Source: Rhodospirillaceae bacterium
GTDB taxonomy: Bacteria; Pseudomonadota; Alphaproteobacteria; Rhodospirillales; UBA2165
NCBI GenBank assembly: GCA_018649725.1
Contig: JABIHH010000045.1
Span: 1 to 64,000 of the forward strand
Direction: 5' to 3'
DNA: 64,000 nucleotides
Part shown: piece by piece, positions 16,436-24,732 of the stretch
How positions within the stretch are numbered: the stretch's first letter is position 1
Layout of the letters: each line of letters opens with the position of its first letter
Translations under genes and position numbers: made by a program
The notes under the pieces: generated by a model
Database searches by the model: none
Told to the model about the DNA's origin: nothing
The model's input: the letters and a program-made list of their open reading frames with translations, nothing else

Positions 16436-17001
16436 TGAGCAAAGAAGATATTCGAATAAATATTCCCAATTTAATCAGCCTGCTGCGCTTACTTTGCGTG
16501 CCGCTGACGGTTTGGTTGATTATGAAAAATGAAGTGTTGGCGGCCTTTTGGGTCTTTGTCTTTGCCGGTGTGAGTGACGCTCTGGACGGCTTTATTGCCA
16601 AGAAATTTAATCTTCAAACCAAGCTCGGTGCCTATCTTGATCCAATTGCCGATAAGGCCTTGCTGATAAGCGTCTTTGTGACGCTTGGCCAGGCAGGCTA
16701 TCTCGATTCCTGGTTGATTCTACTGGTCGTATTCCGCGACGGTCTTATTTTGGTCGGCGCTTTCCTCTACCATGTCATTTACCAAAATCTCACCATGGAG
16801 CCACTTTTGATCAGCAAGGTAAATACGACGGCGCAGTTTGCTTTGGTGACGCTTGTCTTAGGTCTCCATGGTTTCGCGATTGCCGACGGTGCGGTTATCC
16901 AGACTATGGTCTATATTGTGGCTGCAACAACGGTCTTGTCCGGCGCTGCTTATGTTGGCATTTGGGGCATGCGCGCCGCGAGCATGGAGCCTGGTGAATA
17001 A
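16435..17001 (+). CDS. CDP-alcohol phosphatidyltransferase family protein
   Basis: A 188-residue inner-membrane enzyme of phospholipid synthesis. The diagnostic motif is complete: Asp48, Asp51-Gly52, Ala55, Gly65, Asp69 and Asp73, in the order DALDG...AKK...GAYLDPIAD. The usual arginine after Ala55 is lysine here. About five or six membrane helices are visible. Length and motif fit PgsA-like or cardiolipin-synthase-type (Crd) members; the genuine acceptor alcohol cannot be decided. Part of the DUF2066 / CDP-alcohol / AI-2E / hdaA operon. Confidence 0.85.
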   Translation: MSKEDIRINIPNLISLLRLLCVPLTVWLIMKNEVLAAFWVFVFAGVSDALDGFIAKKFNLQTKLGAYLDPIADKALLISVFVTLGQAGYLDSWLILLVVFRDGLILVGAFLYHVIYQNLTMEPLLISKVNTTAQFALVTLVLGLHGFAIADGAVIQTMVYIVAATTVLSGAAYVGIWGMRAASMEPGE

Positions 17002-17023
17002 AGCCAGGGATTAGAGGAAGAGT

Positions 17024-18145
17024 ATGACTGTATCAAGAGAACGACAATTCTGGATCTGGCTGGCGGTATTGGTCGTCGCGATTTCCTTCATCGTTTTTGT
17101 CAGCAGCATTCTATTGCCGTTCGTTGCTGGTATGGCCGTCGCCTACTTCCTCGACCCGCTGGCCGATAAATTGGAGAGTTGGGGGTTGTCCCGAACTCTG
17201 GCGACGGTGATTATTACTGTTTCGTTCTTTGTCGCCGTTGTTGCCGTGCTGTTTTTAATCTTTCCCCTGCTCCAAGGCCAAATCGTCGGCTTCTTCCAAA
17301 AGGTGCCGAGCCTGATCGAGAATTTTGAAGCCTGGTTGGCACCGCTCAAAGAGACCCTAGCTGAGCGCATTCCATCGGAGAAACTTGAAAAGCTGTCGGA
17401 AGCCTCAAAATCCTATGGCGGGGCCATTGTGAAGTGGCTGGGCGGTCTGCTCAAAGGCGTTTGGCAGGGTGGCGTGGCGCTCTTCAACGCACTGTCTCTC
17501 ATTCTGATTACGCCGGTCGTGAGTTTCTATCTGCTCAGAGACTGGGATAAAGTTGTTAGCAAGGTCGATAGCTGGTTGCCGCGTGAATTTGCACCTGCAA
17601 TTCGATCCGTCACCAAGGATATCGATGTGACGATTGCCGGATTTGTCCGCGGTCAGGGAACAGTCTGCATTTTTCTAGCCGTGTTTTATGGTATTGGCCT
17701 GACGAGTGTCGGTCTCGATTTTGGTCTGATGGTGGGCATTACAACCGGTCTGATCTCATTCATCCCTTATTTCGGTATGCTGGTCGGCATGGCGACAGCC
17801 TTGGCCATTGCCATTGCCCAGTTCGGTGAGATTGTGCCGGTGGTACTGGTGTTAGTTGTCTTTGGCGCCGGTCAGACGATCGAGTCGATGTTTCTCACCC
17901 CAAAACTTGTCGGTGAGAAAGTTGGCCTGCATGCCGTTTGGGTGATTTTTGCCCTTATGGTGGGCGGCGCGACGGTTGGTTTCACCGGCGTGTTACTGGC
18001 CGTACCGGTGGCGGCAACGATCGGCGTCTTGGTCCGCTTTTTCTTAGCGCAATATTTGGCAAGCCCGCTCTATTCCGGCTCAGGTGGAAACTCTATTGGC
18101 GGAAACCCAAATGGCAAAATCTCGAATAGTGACGACACGCCTTGA
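17024..18145 (+). CDS. AI-2E family (PerM-like) transporter
   Basis: A 373-residue inner-membrane protein of the AI-2E transporter / PerM family, with about eight hydrophobic segments. These are two N-terminal helices, a long polar segment at about 85-150 and a C-terminal block containing LISFIPYFGMLVGMATALA and TIESMFLTPKLVG, which are the best-conserved family motifs. The substrate is not known; some family members export signals or ions. The stop overlaps the hdaA start (TTGA). Its position immediately before hdaA is common in alphaproteobacteria. Confidence 0.88.
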   Translation: MTVSRERQFWIWLAVLVVAISFIVFVSSILLPFVAGMAVAYFLDPLADKLESWGLSRTLATVIITVSFFVAVVAVLFLIFPLLQGQIVGFFQKVPSLIENFEAWLAPLKETLAERIPSEKLEKLSEASKSYGGAIVKWLGGLLKGVWQGGVALFNALSLILITPVVSFYLLRDWDKVVSKVDSWLPREFAPAIRSVTKDIDVTIAGFVRGQGTVCIFLAVFYGIGLTSVGLDFGLMVGITTGLISFIPYFGMLVGMATALAIAIAQFGEIVPVVLVLVVFGAGQTIESMFLTPKLVGEKVGLHAVWVIFALMVGGATVGFTGVLLAVPVAATIGVLVRFFLAQYLASPLYSGSGGNSIGGNPNGKISNSDDTP

Positions 18146-18828
18146 GTTCTGGTGAGCAGCTTCCGTTTGAATTCGATCATCGGCCCTCATTGAGCGGCGA
18201 AGATTTTCTGGTCGCGCCGTGCAATCAAGAGGCGGTCGCCTGGCTCGACAAATGGCCCGATTGGCCAGCGCCCTTTCTGGTCATTTATGGTCCGGCGGGC
18301 TGTGGCAAAACCCATCTCAGTCATGTCTTTATGGCAAAAAGCGGGGCGCTCCAATTAACCTCAGCAATGATGAGCGATGCCGGTTTGCCGAGCTTGTTGT
18401 CGTCCTCAGATAATTTTGTCGCCGATGATGGCGATGTCATATTTGGCCGCGATTTTGATGAAGAGGCGTTGTTTCATATTTATAACGATCTGAGCTCAAG
18501 GGGCGGTCATATGCTGATCACAGCCTCCCGGCCACCCAATGACTGGCAGATTAAACTGGCTGATTTGGCGTCACGGATTAAGGCGGCGCCGGCAATTGGG
18601 ATTGGTATGCCGGAGGATGATTTGATCAAGGCCGTCTTGGTAAAGTTATTTTCTGATCGCCAGTTACGGGTCGAGATCGGCGTAATTGACTATGTCGCCA
18701 AACGGATGGAGCGTTCGCTGGATGCTGCTCGGCAATTTGTGAAATTTGCCGATAAAGCCGCCTTGGTGGAGAAAAAGGGCATCACGCTGCCTTTGGCCAG
18801 GGACGTTCTGACCGATATTGAAGGCTGA
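18142..18828 (+). CDS. hdaA: HdaA, regulator of DnaA inactivation
   Basis: A 228-residue DnaA-related AAA+ protein. The N-terminal QLPFEF is a beta-clamp binding motif, followed by Walker A GPAGCGKTH (50-58). Known Hda proteins bind the DNA-loaded clamp and stimulate hydrolysis of DnaA-ATP after initiation. There is no DNA-binding domain IV, which separates it from DnaA. The start codon is TTG at 18142, overlapping the stop of the upstream gene as TTGA. It is last in its operon and convergent with the GT39 gene, with twelve bases between the stops. Confidence 0.88.
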   Translation: MSSGEQLPFEFDHRPSLSGEDFLVAPCNQEAVAWLDKWPDWPAPFLVIYGPAGCGKTHLSHVFMAKSGALQLTSAMMSDAGLPSLLSSSDNFVADDGDVIFGRDFDEEALFHIYNDLSSRGGHMLITASRPPNDWQIKLADLASRIKAAPAIGIGMPEDDLIKAVLVKLFSDRQLRVEIGVIDYVAKRMERSLDAARQFVKFADKAALVEKKGITLPLARDVLTDIEG

Positions 18829-18840
18829 ATTCTATCTTGG

Positions 18841-20475
18841 TTATTTTCTTTGCGGAGCGCTTGGATGCTCCAGCACGGTTGAGCGATCCCAGACTGCGAT
18901 AAAGCGCTTGCGGTATTTCTGAACGAAATCAGGCTTGGGGCCGTTTTTGTTTATTCTTTCATGAACGGCGACAATTTTTGCTTTTGGCGTTTTTGCGAGC
19001 CAAGGCCAGATTTCACCATCGCCGGTGATCTTTATCGGCTTTTCAAGGCGGCCTAAAAAATGAAATTGACCGTGATATTTACCGTAATTCCCAATCACAT
19101 AGCCTTGGCGCTGGGCCTCAGATAAATAATTTGCGATCGGACGTAGGTCATAGCCCCGTTGAAGAATGGGTTGCAAGATGCCATGCAATGAAAAAACCCA
19201 AACGGCACTTAGAGCTGCAATAGCGAATAGGCGTTGGTAGCCACCGGTCGGCGGGCAGGCGACGATAAATAATGCCAGACCAATGGTCGGTATTGCCCAT
19301 AGCCGATTGATCTCGGCGGTCCATTCCGAGCGGTTGATTGCTGTACCGATTTCGGGAGCTGCGGCTGCGGCAACGCCTAAAATGAAAAGAAATAAAGCTG
19401 GTGGGAGCATATCCCAGCGACCTCGAAGGAAATCTGCCTTGCTCAAACGGGCAATCAAGACAGCACCACCAATGGCCAGAGCAGGAAACATTGGCAAGAG
19501 ATAATGCGGACGCTTACCGCTGATGGCGGAGAGGATCAAGACTGTCGCAACCGCCCAAACCAATAGCAGGCGTAAGCCTGAATTAGCGCCATTCGTGTTA
19601 TTTCGCTCGCGGATGGTAAGCCATAATTTACGCAACAAGCTCGGCCACAACAGCCATGGTAACAACAGTCCCGGCATTATAGCGAGATACCACCAAAACG
19701 GCTCGCGATGAGCAAATGACTTCACCATGCGGCCCGCCGACTGTCCCCAGAATATGGCATTGCGGTATTCTTCACCTCCGGCGAAGCCTGCCGGCAGGGC
19801 CCAAGCCAGCGCAATCGCAGCACCTGCTAGAACACTAGCGATGAGGCCTAAATACCAAAATGGCCAATGAGGCCTGTTCTCTCCAACCGCCCAATAGGGG
19901 GCTAACAAAGCGGTCGGTAGAAGATAAACCAAAATAACCGGGCCTTTGCTCAACACACCAAAACCAATGGCGATGGCAAAGAGCAGCCAGCCGCGTAATC
20001 TTCGATCCTGCCAGACATCGATTAAGCCATTGATACCAACCAAGGTCCAAAAGGCGATGATCAAATCAAACATCGTCAACGTGGTGTAGATCCCCCAGTA
20101 AAATGTGCCAATGAGCAGAACTGGAACAATCAAATAGGCTTGAGAATTTGGCCAAAGGCGGCGGCAAGTAATGGCGCTAAGGGTTAGGCAAGCGAGACCA
20201 AAAAGAGGGGCAACCATTCTCGGCCACCAATCATTCATGCCGAATATTCCCCACCCGGCATTGATAATCCAAAACAGCAATGGCGGCTTGTGGCTATAGG
20301 TTGCGCCGTTGAGATGCGGCACCAGAAAATCACCCCGCAACCACATTTCCCAGGCGACGGTGACATAGCGGGTCTCGTCGACCGGCAGAAGAGGACGGAA
20401 TGAGAGTGCCGCCGCTAGAAGGGCAGCCCACAAAATCCCTGTGGTCCAGAGTTTTAGGCGCGAATAATCAGGCAT
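18841..20475 (-). CDS. ArnT-like glycosyltransferase (GT39/PMT superfamily)
   Basis: A 544-residue polytopic membrane protein. It has the catalytic-loop signature of lipid-linked sugar transferases of the ArnT/PMT superfamily just after the first helix (VDETRYVTVAWEMWLRGDFL, then SHKPPLLFW). About 11-12 membrane helices cover the first 430 residues. A soluble C-terminal domain follows, with a FLGRLEKPIKITGD-like segment. Known relatives move a sugar from undecaprenyl or dolichol phosphate onto lipid A or proteins on the periplasmic face. The acceptor is unknown here. It lies between the hda block and a signalling gene on the minus strand. Confidence 0.85.
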   Translation of the reverse strand: MPDYSRLKLWTTGILWAALLAAALSFRPLLPVDETRYVTVAWEMWLRGDFLVPHLNGATYSHKPPLLFWIINAGWGIFGMNDWWPRMVAPLFGLACLTLSAITCRRLWPNSQAYLIVPVLLIGTFYWGIYTTLTMFDLIIAFWTLVGINGLIDVWQDRRLRGWLLFAIAIGFGVLSKGPVILVYLLPTALLAPYWAVGENRPHWPFWYLGLIASVLAGAAIALAWALPAGFAGGEEYRNAIFWGQSAGRMVKSFAHREPFWWYLAIMPGLLLPWLLWPSLLRKLWLTIRERNNTNGANSGLRLLLVWAVATVLILSAISGKRPHYLLPMFPALAIGGAVLIARLSKADFLRGRWDMLPPALFLFILGVAAAAAPEIGTAINRSEWTAEINRLWAIPTIGLALFIVACPPTGGYQRLFAIAALSAVWVFSLHGILQPILQRGYDLRPIANYLSEAQRQGYVIGNYGKYHGQFHFLGRLEKPIKITGDGEIWPWLAKTPKAKIVAVHERINKNGPKPDFVQKYRKRFIAVWDRSTVLEHPSAPQRK

Positions 20476-20495
20476 TGTGGAGCTTCATTGGTTTC

Positions 20496-23400
20496 TTAAG
20501 AGTTGGATTTTTTTCTGCTTTTCTTCTTAACCGGCTTCTCATGCTTGGCGATAAACTTTGTCGCATCTTTAACAAATAGAGGTCTAGAGAAATAATAGCC
20601 CTGCGCAAAATCACAATCGAGTTTTTTCAATTGTGTCTGATCTTCCTTAGATTCCACGCCTTCAGCGACCGTGCTGAGATTTAAATTATGCGCGAGGGCG
20701 ATGATCGTGCGGACGATCTCCATATTTTCCTGCGAATCACCCATCGAGATTACAAAGGAGCGATCAATTTTCAGAGCATCAATCGGGAAACGGTGGAGAT
20801 GACTTAAAGATGAATAGCCGGTGCCGAAATCATCGACGTGGAGTTGGATGCCCATTTCGCGAAGTTGCATTAACCGATTGGTCACTTCATGGGGGTTTTC
20901 CATAATGGCGCTTTCGGTGATCTCGACTTTCAAACGATCGCCCGGGAGTTTTGTCTCTTGGAGGATGGCACGAACGTCATTGATCAAATTGTTATCTTTA
21001 AACTGCTCCGGCGAAATGTTAACGCTGACCGTGATATCGAGTTTGGGAAATTTTGCCTGCCATTTCTTCATTTGACGACAGGCTTCTAAAATAACCCAGC
21101 GACCGATCGGAATAATCAATTTGGTTTCTTCGGCAATCGGTATGAAATCTCCTGGCGGGGTAAAACCTTGCTCGGGGTGGATCCATCTGATGAGGGCCTC
21201 AAAGCCGATAAGTTTCTCTGTGTTGATGTCGAGGACAGGCTGATAGGCGAGGGTAAACTCCGCCTTATCGATCGCCTGGCGTAGATTGGTTTCCATTTCC
21301 AGCTTGGTGACGGCCCTGACATGCATGCCGGGCTCGAAAATGACATGGCGGGCCCGGCCTTCGGTTTTGGCTTGATACATAGCAATATCGGCGTCTCGTA
21401 TCATTTCCTCTGGGTGATTATAGCCGAGTGAACTAAAGGCGATGCCAATACTGGCATTGGAAACTATTTCACGACCGGAAAGTACAAACGCCTGGCCGAG
21501 GGAATGGTTGATACGGCGGGCGACTTCTTCCGCCGTTTTCTCAGAATCGAGGTCGTTTAACAGGATGGCAAACTCATCACCTCCGAGGCGCGCGACGGTA
21601 TCAACTTCACGAACGCATTCTTTGAGCCGGTGGCCGATTTCAATGAGAATTTGATCGCCGAAGGAGTGGCCGAGGCTATCGTTGATTAGTTTAAAGCGGT
21701 CGAAGTCCAAAAACATCACTGCAAAAAGATGATCCGGTGAACGACTTGAGCGGGTTAGAGATTGAACCAGGCGGTCGGTGAACAGAGCGCGGTTCGGCAA
21801 TTGCGTTAAGGTGTCGTGCAGGGCGTCCTTTAACAGCTGTTGTTCCGCGCGTTTGGTTTCGGTGATGTCACTGAGTGACCCGGCAATACGGGTTGCGTGT
21901 CCGGTTTCATCACGGATAGCAAGTCCCCTTACCAGCATCCAGCGATAAGACCCATCATGGTGCAATAGGCGGTGCTCGCAGAAAAAATAAGGTGTTTCAT
22001 CTTTTAGATGAGCAATCAGGGCGGCGTTTACCTGATCTCTATCTTCTTCATGAGTTCGGTCGATCCATGCATCGATGGTGTTGTCCATGACTTCATCATT
22101 GAGGCCCAGCATTTCCTTCCAACGCGATGAATAAAAGATTTGCCTGGTAGTTAAATCACAATCCCAAATGCCGTCATTAGATCCTTTGACTGCAAGCTCA
22201 AACCGATACTCGCTTTCTTTAAGCGCATCATCGGCCTGGCTACGCTCAACCGCCACACCGATGACATAAGCGATGGTCTCTAAAAAATTAACATCATCAA
22301 GTGAAAATTCGCGTTCACTTTTACTGTGAACAGCGAGGATACCAAACGGGTGCTCGCGTCCGGCAATGCGGGTGCCGACGCTAGTGCGAATACCTTTTTC
22401 TCCCATAATCGGCGGCTCGCGTTTCATATCGGCACCAGTTCGGACGTATATCTCGGTTTTACCTGTGGTAAATATTCGGTCAATCAAGGAGCCCGTGGCA
22501 ATGTTAGAATTCGTCAGACCGATTGTGTTCTTCCGCCATCCTGTTGCGGCTCTGACAACCATTGTATCCGTGCCGGGTAGCCGTTCGCGAATATTGACAA
22601 GGCTGGCACCTAATATTTCACTCACTAGTTTTGTGGTCTCATCGAACAATTCGTATAGATCGGTTCCGGCCAATGCCTTGCCGCCAAGATCGGCAACGGC
22701 GGATTGTTGGTTCATTCTTTTTTCTAATTCAAGTTCGGCATTTTTTTGAGCCGTAATATCGTTCTGCAGACCGAGGAAATAGCTGATCTGGTTCGACTCA
22801 TTAAAAATTGGGCTTAGCCGGAATTCGAACCACCGATTTTGACCGACGTCATCAATGAGACGAATATTTGTGCTTACGGTCTCTCGCCGTTTCATGCCGC
22901 GGTTTAGAAGGTCGTAGGCTGATTTATTCTCGGGCGAGGAAAAGATAGTCTCCAAGGACTCTCCCAAGATTTCATTGCCGACAGAGTCAATTGGAGATTC
23001 AAATGAAGGGTTTACGAATACAATCGGATTACCCGGCATGTTGGGATTGGTGATTAAAACACCTGAATCCATGGCGGAGATTGCGACAGCCATTTGAGCA
23101 TTCCGCTGTGCATCGCGGGTCGCTTCGACTTCCCGATTTTTTATATTGGTAATATCGGTGATGGTGGTCGTGGAAATATCTTTTTCGATTTTCCGGGTTG
23201 AAATGACAACCCAACTGCCATCGGAAAATTGAACTTGTTTTTCCATCGCAGCATTTCTGCTTTGGCGCCGATCGACATCCAGGAGATCAGTAGACGTATT
23301 TGGTTCAATCGTTAAAGTGCGAGACTTAAGCAATCTGGAAAGAGCGGAGAGTTGGGCGCCTTGCCTCACTTTGCCGCCATCTTTGGCGAAAATTAATTTG

Positions 23401-23891
23401 AAGCGATTATTGAAAAGGAGGAGTTGTCCTTTCCGATCCCAAATTGCAAAACCGTCGCCCAATCCCTCGAGGACATCGGCGTATGGCAGATACGTCGCCG
23501 CGATGCCGGCATCTTTTTCAATCTCAAGCGTGGCATCAATACCGGAACCCAAATAGCCGAGAAATTTCTTGCGCTTGTCGAATTCAGGCTTGCCGGAGAT
23601 TCGAATGAGCCTGAGGCCATTTGACGGGGAATTTATCGGTAACTCAATGTTGCGAAAGCTTTGTTTACTTTTACATTTGGTCAAATACCGCTGGAGCTTT
23701 TTATCGCTTTGACCGGTCAGGTCTAAGACCGGTGAAGAAATATCGGCGAAGGTCTTGCCAATAATCACCGCGGGATCAATGCCCGTGGTTTTCAAAAATT
23801 CATCTGAAACGGACATAACCTGACCATTGGCATCTGTGTTCCAGAGCCATTTTTGGGCGGTGATAGAAGTCTTGGACTGGTTTGTCGTCAT
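20496..23891 (-). CDS. Multi-PAS / GAF / GGDEF / EAL cyclic-di-GMP signalling protein
   Basis: A 1131-residue cytosolic sensor. In order: an N-terminal PAS (ANGQVMSVSDEFLKTTG), a second PAS near 145-260 (LEGLGDGFAIWDRKGQ), a third near 270-390, a GAF domain at about 390-555, another PAS near 560-690 with a PAC motif, then GGDEF and EAL. The cyclase motif RLGGDEF (near 767) and the phosphodiesterase motifs FEALIRW (near 897) and DDFGTGYSS (near 1016) all look intact, so both making and breaking cyclic-di-GMP are possible. No membrane segment is visible. It ends 20 bases before the GT39 start, so the two are probably co-transcribed. Confidence 0.93.
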   Translation of the reverse strand: MTTNQSKTSITAQKWLWNTDANGQVMSVSDEFLKTTGIDPAVIIGKTFADISSPVLDLTGQSDKKLQRYLTKCKSKQSFRNIELPINSPSNGLRLIRISGKPEFDKRKKFLGYLGSGIDATLEIEKDAGIAATYLPYADVLEGLGDGFAIWDRKGQLLLFNNRFKLIFAKDGGKVRQGAQLSALSRLLKSRTLTIEPNTSTDLLDVDRRQSRNAAMEKQVQFSDGSWVVISTRKIEKDISTTTITDITNIKNREVEATRDAQRNAQMAVAISAMDSGVLITNPNMPGNPIVFVNPSFESPIDSVGNEILGESLETIFSSPENKSAYDLLNRGMKRRETVSTNIRLIDDVGQNRWFEFRLSPIFNESNQISYFLGLQNDITAQKNAELELEKRMNQQSAVADLGGKALAGTDLYELFDETTKLVSEILGASLVNIRERLPGTDTMVVRAATGWRKNTIGLTNSNIATGSLIDRIFTTGKTEIYVRTGADMKREPPIMGEKGIRTSVGTRIAGREHPFGILAVHSKSEREFSLDDVNFLETIAYVIGVAVERSQADDALKESEYRFELAVKGSNDGIWDCDLTTRQIFYSSRWKEMLGLNDEVMDNTIDAWIDRTHEEDRDQVNAALIAHLKDETPYFFCEHRLLHHDGSYRWMLVRGLAIRDETGHATRIAGSLSDITETKRAEQQLLKDALHDTLTQLPNRALFTDRLVQSLTRSSRSPDHLFAVMFLDFDRFKLINDSLGHSFGDQILIEIGHRLKECVREVDTVARLGGDEFAILLNDLDSEKTAEEVARRINHSLGQAFVLSGREIVSNASIGIAFSSLGYNHPEEMIRDADIAMYQAKTEGRARHVIFEPGMHVRAVTKLEMETNLRQAIDKAEFTLAYQPVLDINTEKLIGFEALIRWIHPEQGFTPPGDFIPIAEETKLIIPIGRWVILEACRQMKKWQAKFPKLDITVSVNISPEQFKDNNLINDVRAILQETKLPGDRLKVEITESAIMENPHEVTNRLMQLREMGIQLHVDDFGTGYSSLSHLHRFPIDALKIDRSFVISMGDSQENMEIVRTIIALAHNLNLSTVAEGVESKEDQTQLKKLDCDFAQGYYFSRPLFVKDATKFIAKHEKPVKKKSRKKSNS

Positions 23892-24028
23892 GGTTTGAAA
23901 GTATTGCCGATCTGGTTGAAAAAATAACGCGTCTTACAATAGTTATCCCGTTTTATTGAGTATATAGAGGAGTTTACTAAAAATGAAGCACTCTCGGATG
24001 TTTCATTTATCGGGTGATGGAGGTGGTT

Positions 24029-24565
24029 TCAATCTAATAAGGGTGGCAAATCGCTGGGGCAGACAAAATCGACCAAGGTTGATTCGCTTTGATTTAATTC
24101 ACGCCATAGCTCAGCCTGGTTTTGAACAGTCGTAAAGGCACCGCTTGGGAAACGTTGCATAATTCGATTGAGCAATAGAGAGGTGCCAATATTCTCACGC
24201 CCGGCGAGATGAATTGCCAATTCATGCAAACCGGGATTATGGGCAACAATCAAGACCGATTTGACCTCCTCATCAAGGTTGGTGAGATAGTGCAAAAGGG
24301 TTTCTGACGATGCGAGATAAAGTGATTCCAGAACTTGGATCGCCTGATTTTCCGGGAGAAATGGGCGGATAAAAGACAGCGTCTCTTGCGCACGTGTTGC
24401 ATTGGAGCAAAGAATGAGATCGGGGCTGATTTTGTTTTTCGACAGATGCTGGCCAATTTGCACGGCATTTTCCCGGCCCTGTTGATTGAGTGCGCGCGCA
24501 ATATCATCGGTGCTGGATTCAGACCAACCGGCTTTGGTGTGACGTAAAAGGTAAATTGTTTTCAT
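24029..24565 (-). CDS. SixA-like histidine phosphatase
   Basis: A 178-residue protein of the histidine phosphatase superfamily. The catalytic pieces are LLRHTKAG (Arg8, His9), the Arg in NATRAQET (Arg58) and the second His in IVAHNPGL (His109). Length and the RHTKAGW variant match the SixA group, which removes phosphate from phosphohistidine proteins. The substrate is not known. The gene is divergent from ppk1; it lies downstream of nothing on its own strand and upstream of the PAS/GGDEF/EAL gene by 137 bases. Confidence 0.88.
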   Translation of the reverse strand: MKTIYLLRHTKAGWSESSTDDIARALNQQGRENAVQIGQHLSKNKISPDLILCSNATRAQETLSFIRPFLPENQAIQVLESLYLASSETLLHYLTNLDEEVKSVLIVAHNPGLHELAIHLAGRENIGTSLLLNRIMQRFPSGAFTTVQNQAELWRELNQSESTLVDFVCPSDLPPLLD

Positions 24566-24690
24566 AGAATTAAAAAATATTTCTCAATTTGACGGGCTTC
24601 GTCGGTTAAAGTGGCATAGATTATGTCATTTGCAAGAATGAGCGTTCTTCGATACTGGTTATTGCCAACTCGTCTTGGAAGTATATTAGG

Positions 24691-24715
24691 ACGTATTTCA
24701 GAAATTGAAATACGT
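24691..24715 (+). promoter_or_regulatory. Inverted repeat in the ppk1 leader
   Basis: ACGTATTTC and GAAATACGT form a perfect 9 bp inverted repeat around AGAAATT, followed eight bases later by a run of seven T and then the GTG start. It could be an operator, or a hairpin with a T-run that attenuates transcription into ppk1. Confidence 0.35.
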
Positions 24716-24732
24716 GAATAGGTTTTTTTGAA

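Noticed and set aside
18142-18828. DnaA
   Set aside because: It lacks domain IV and is half the length. The QLPFEF clamp motif and context mark it as Hda.
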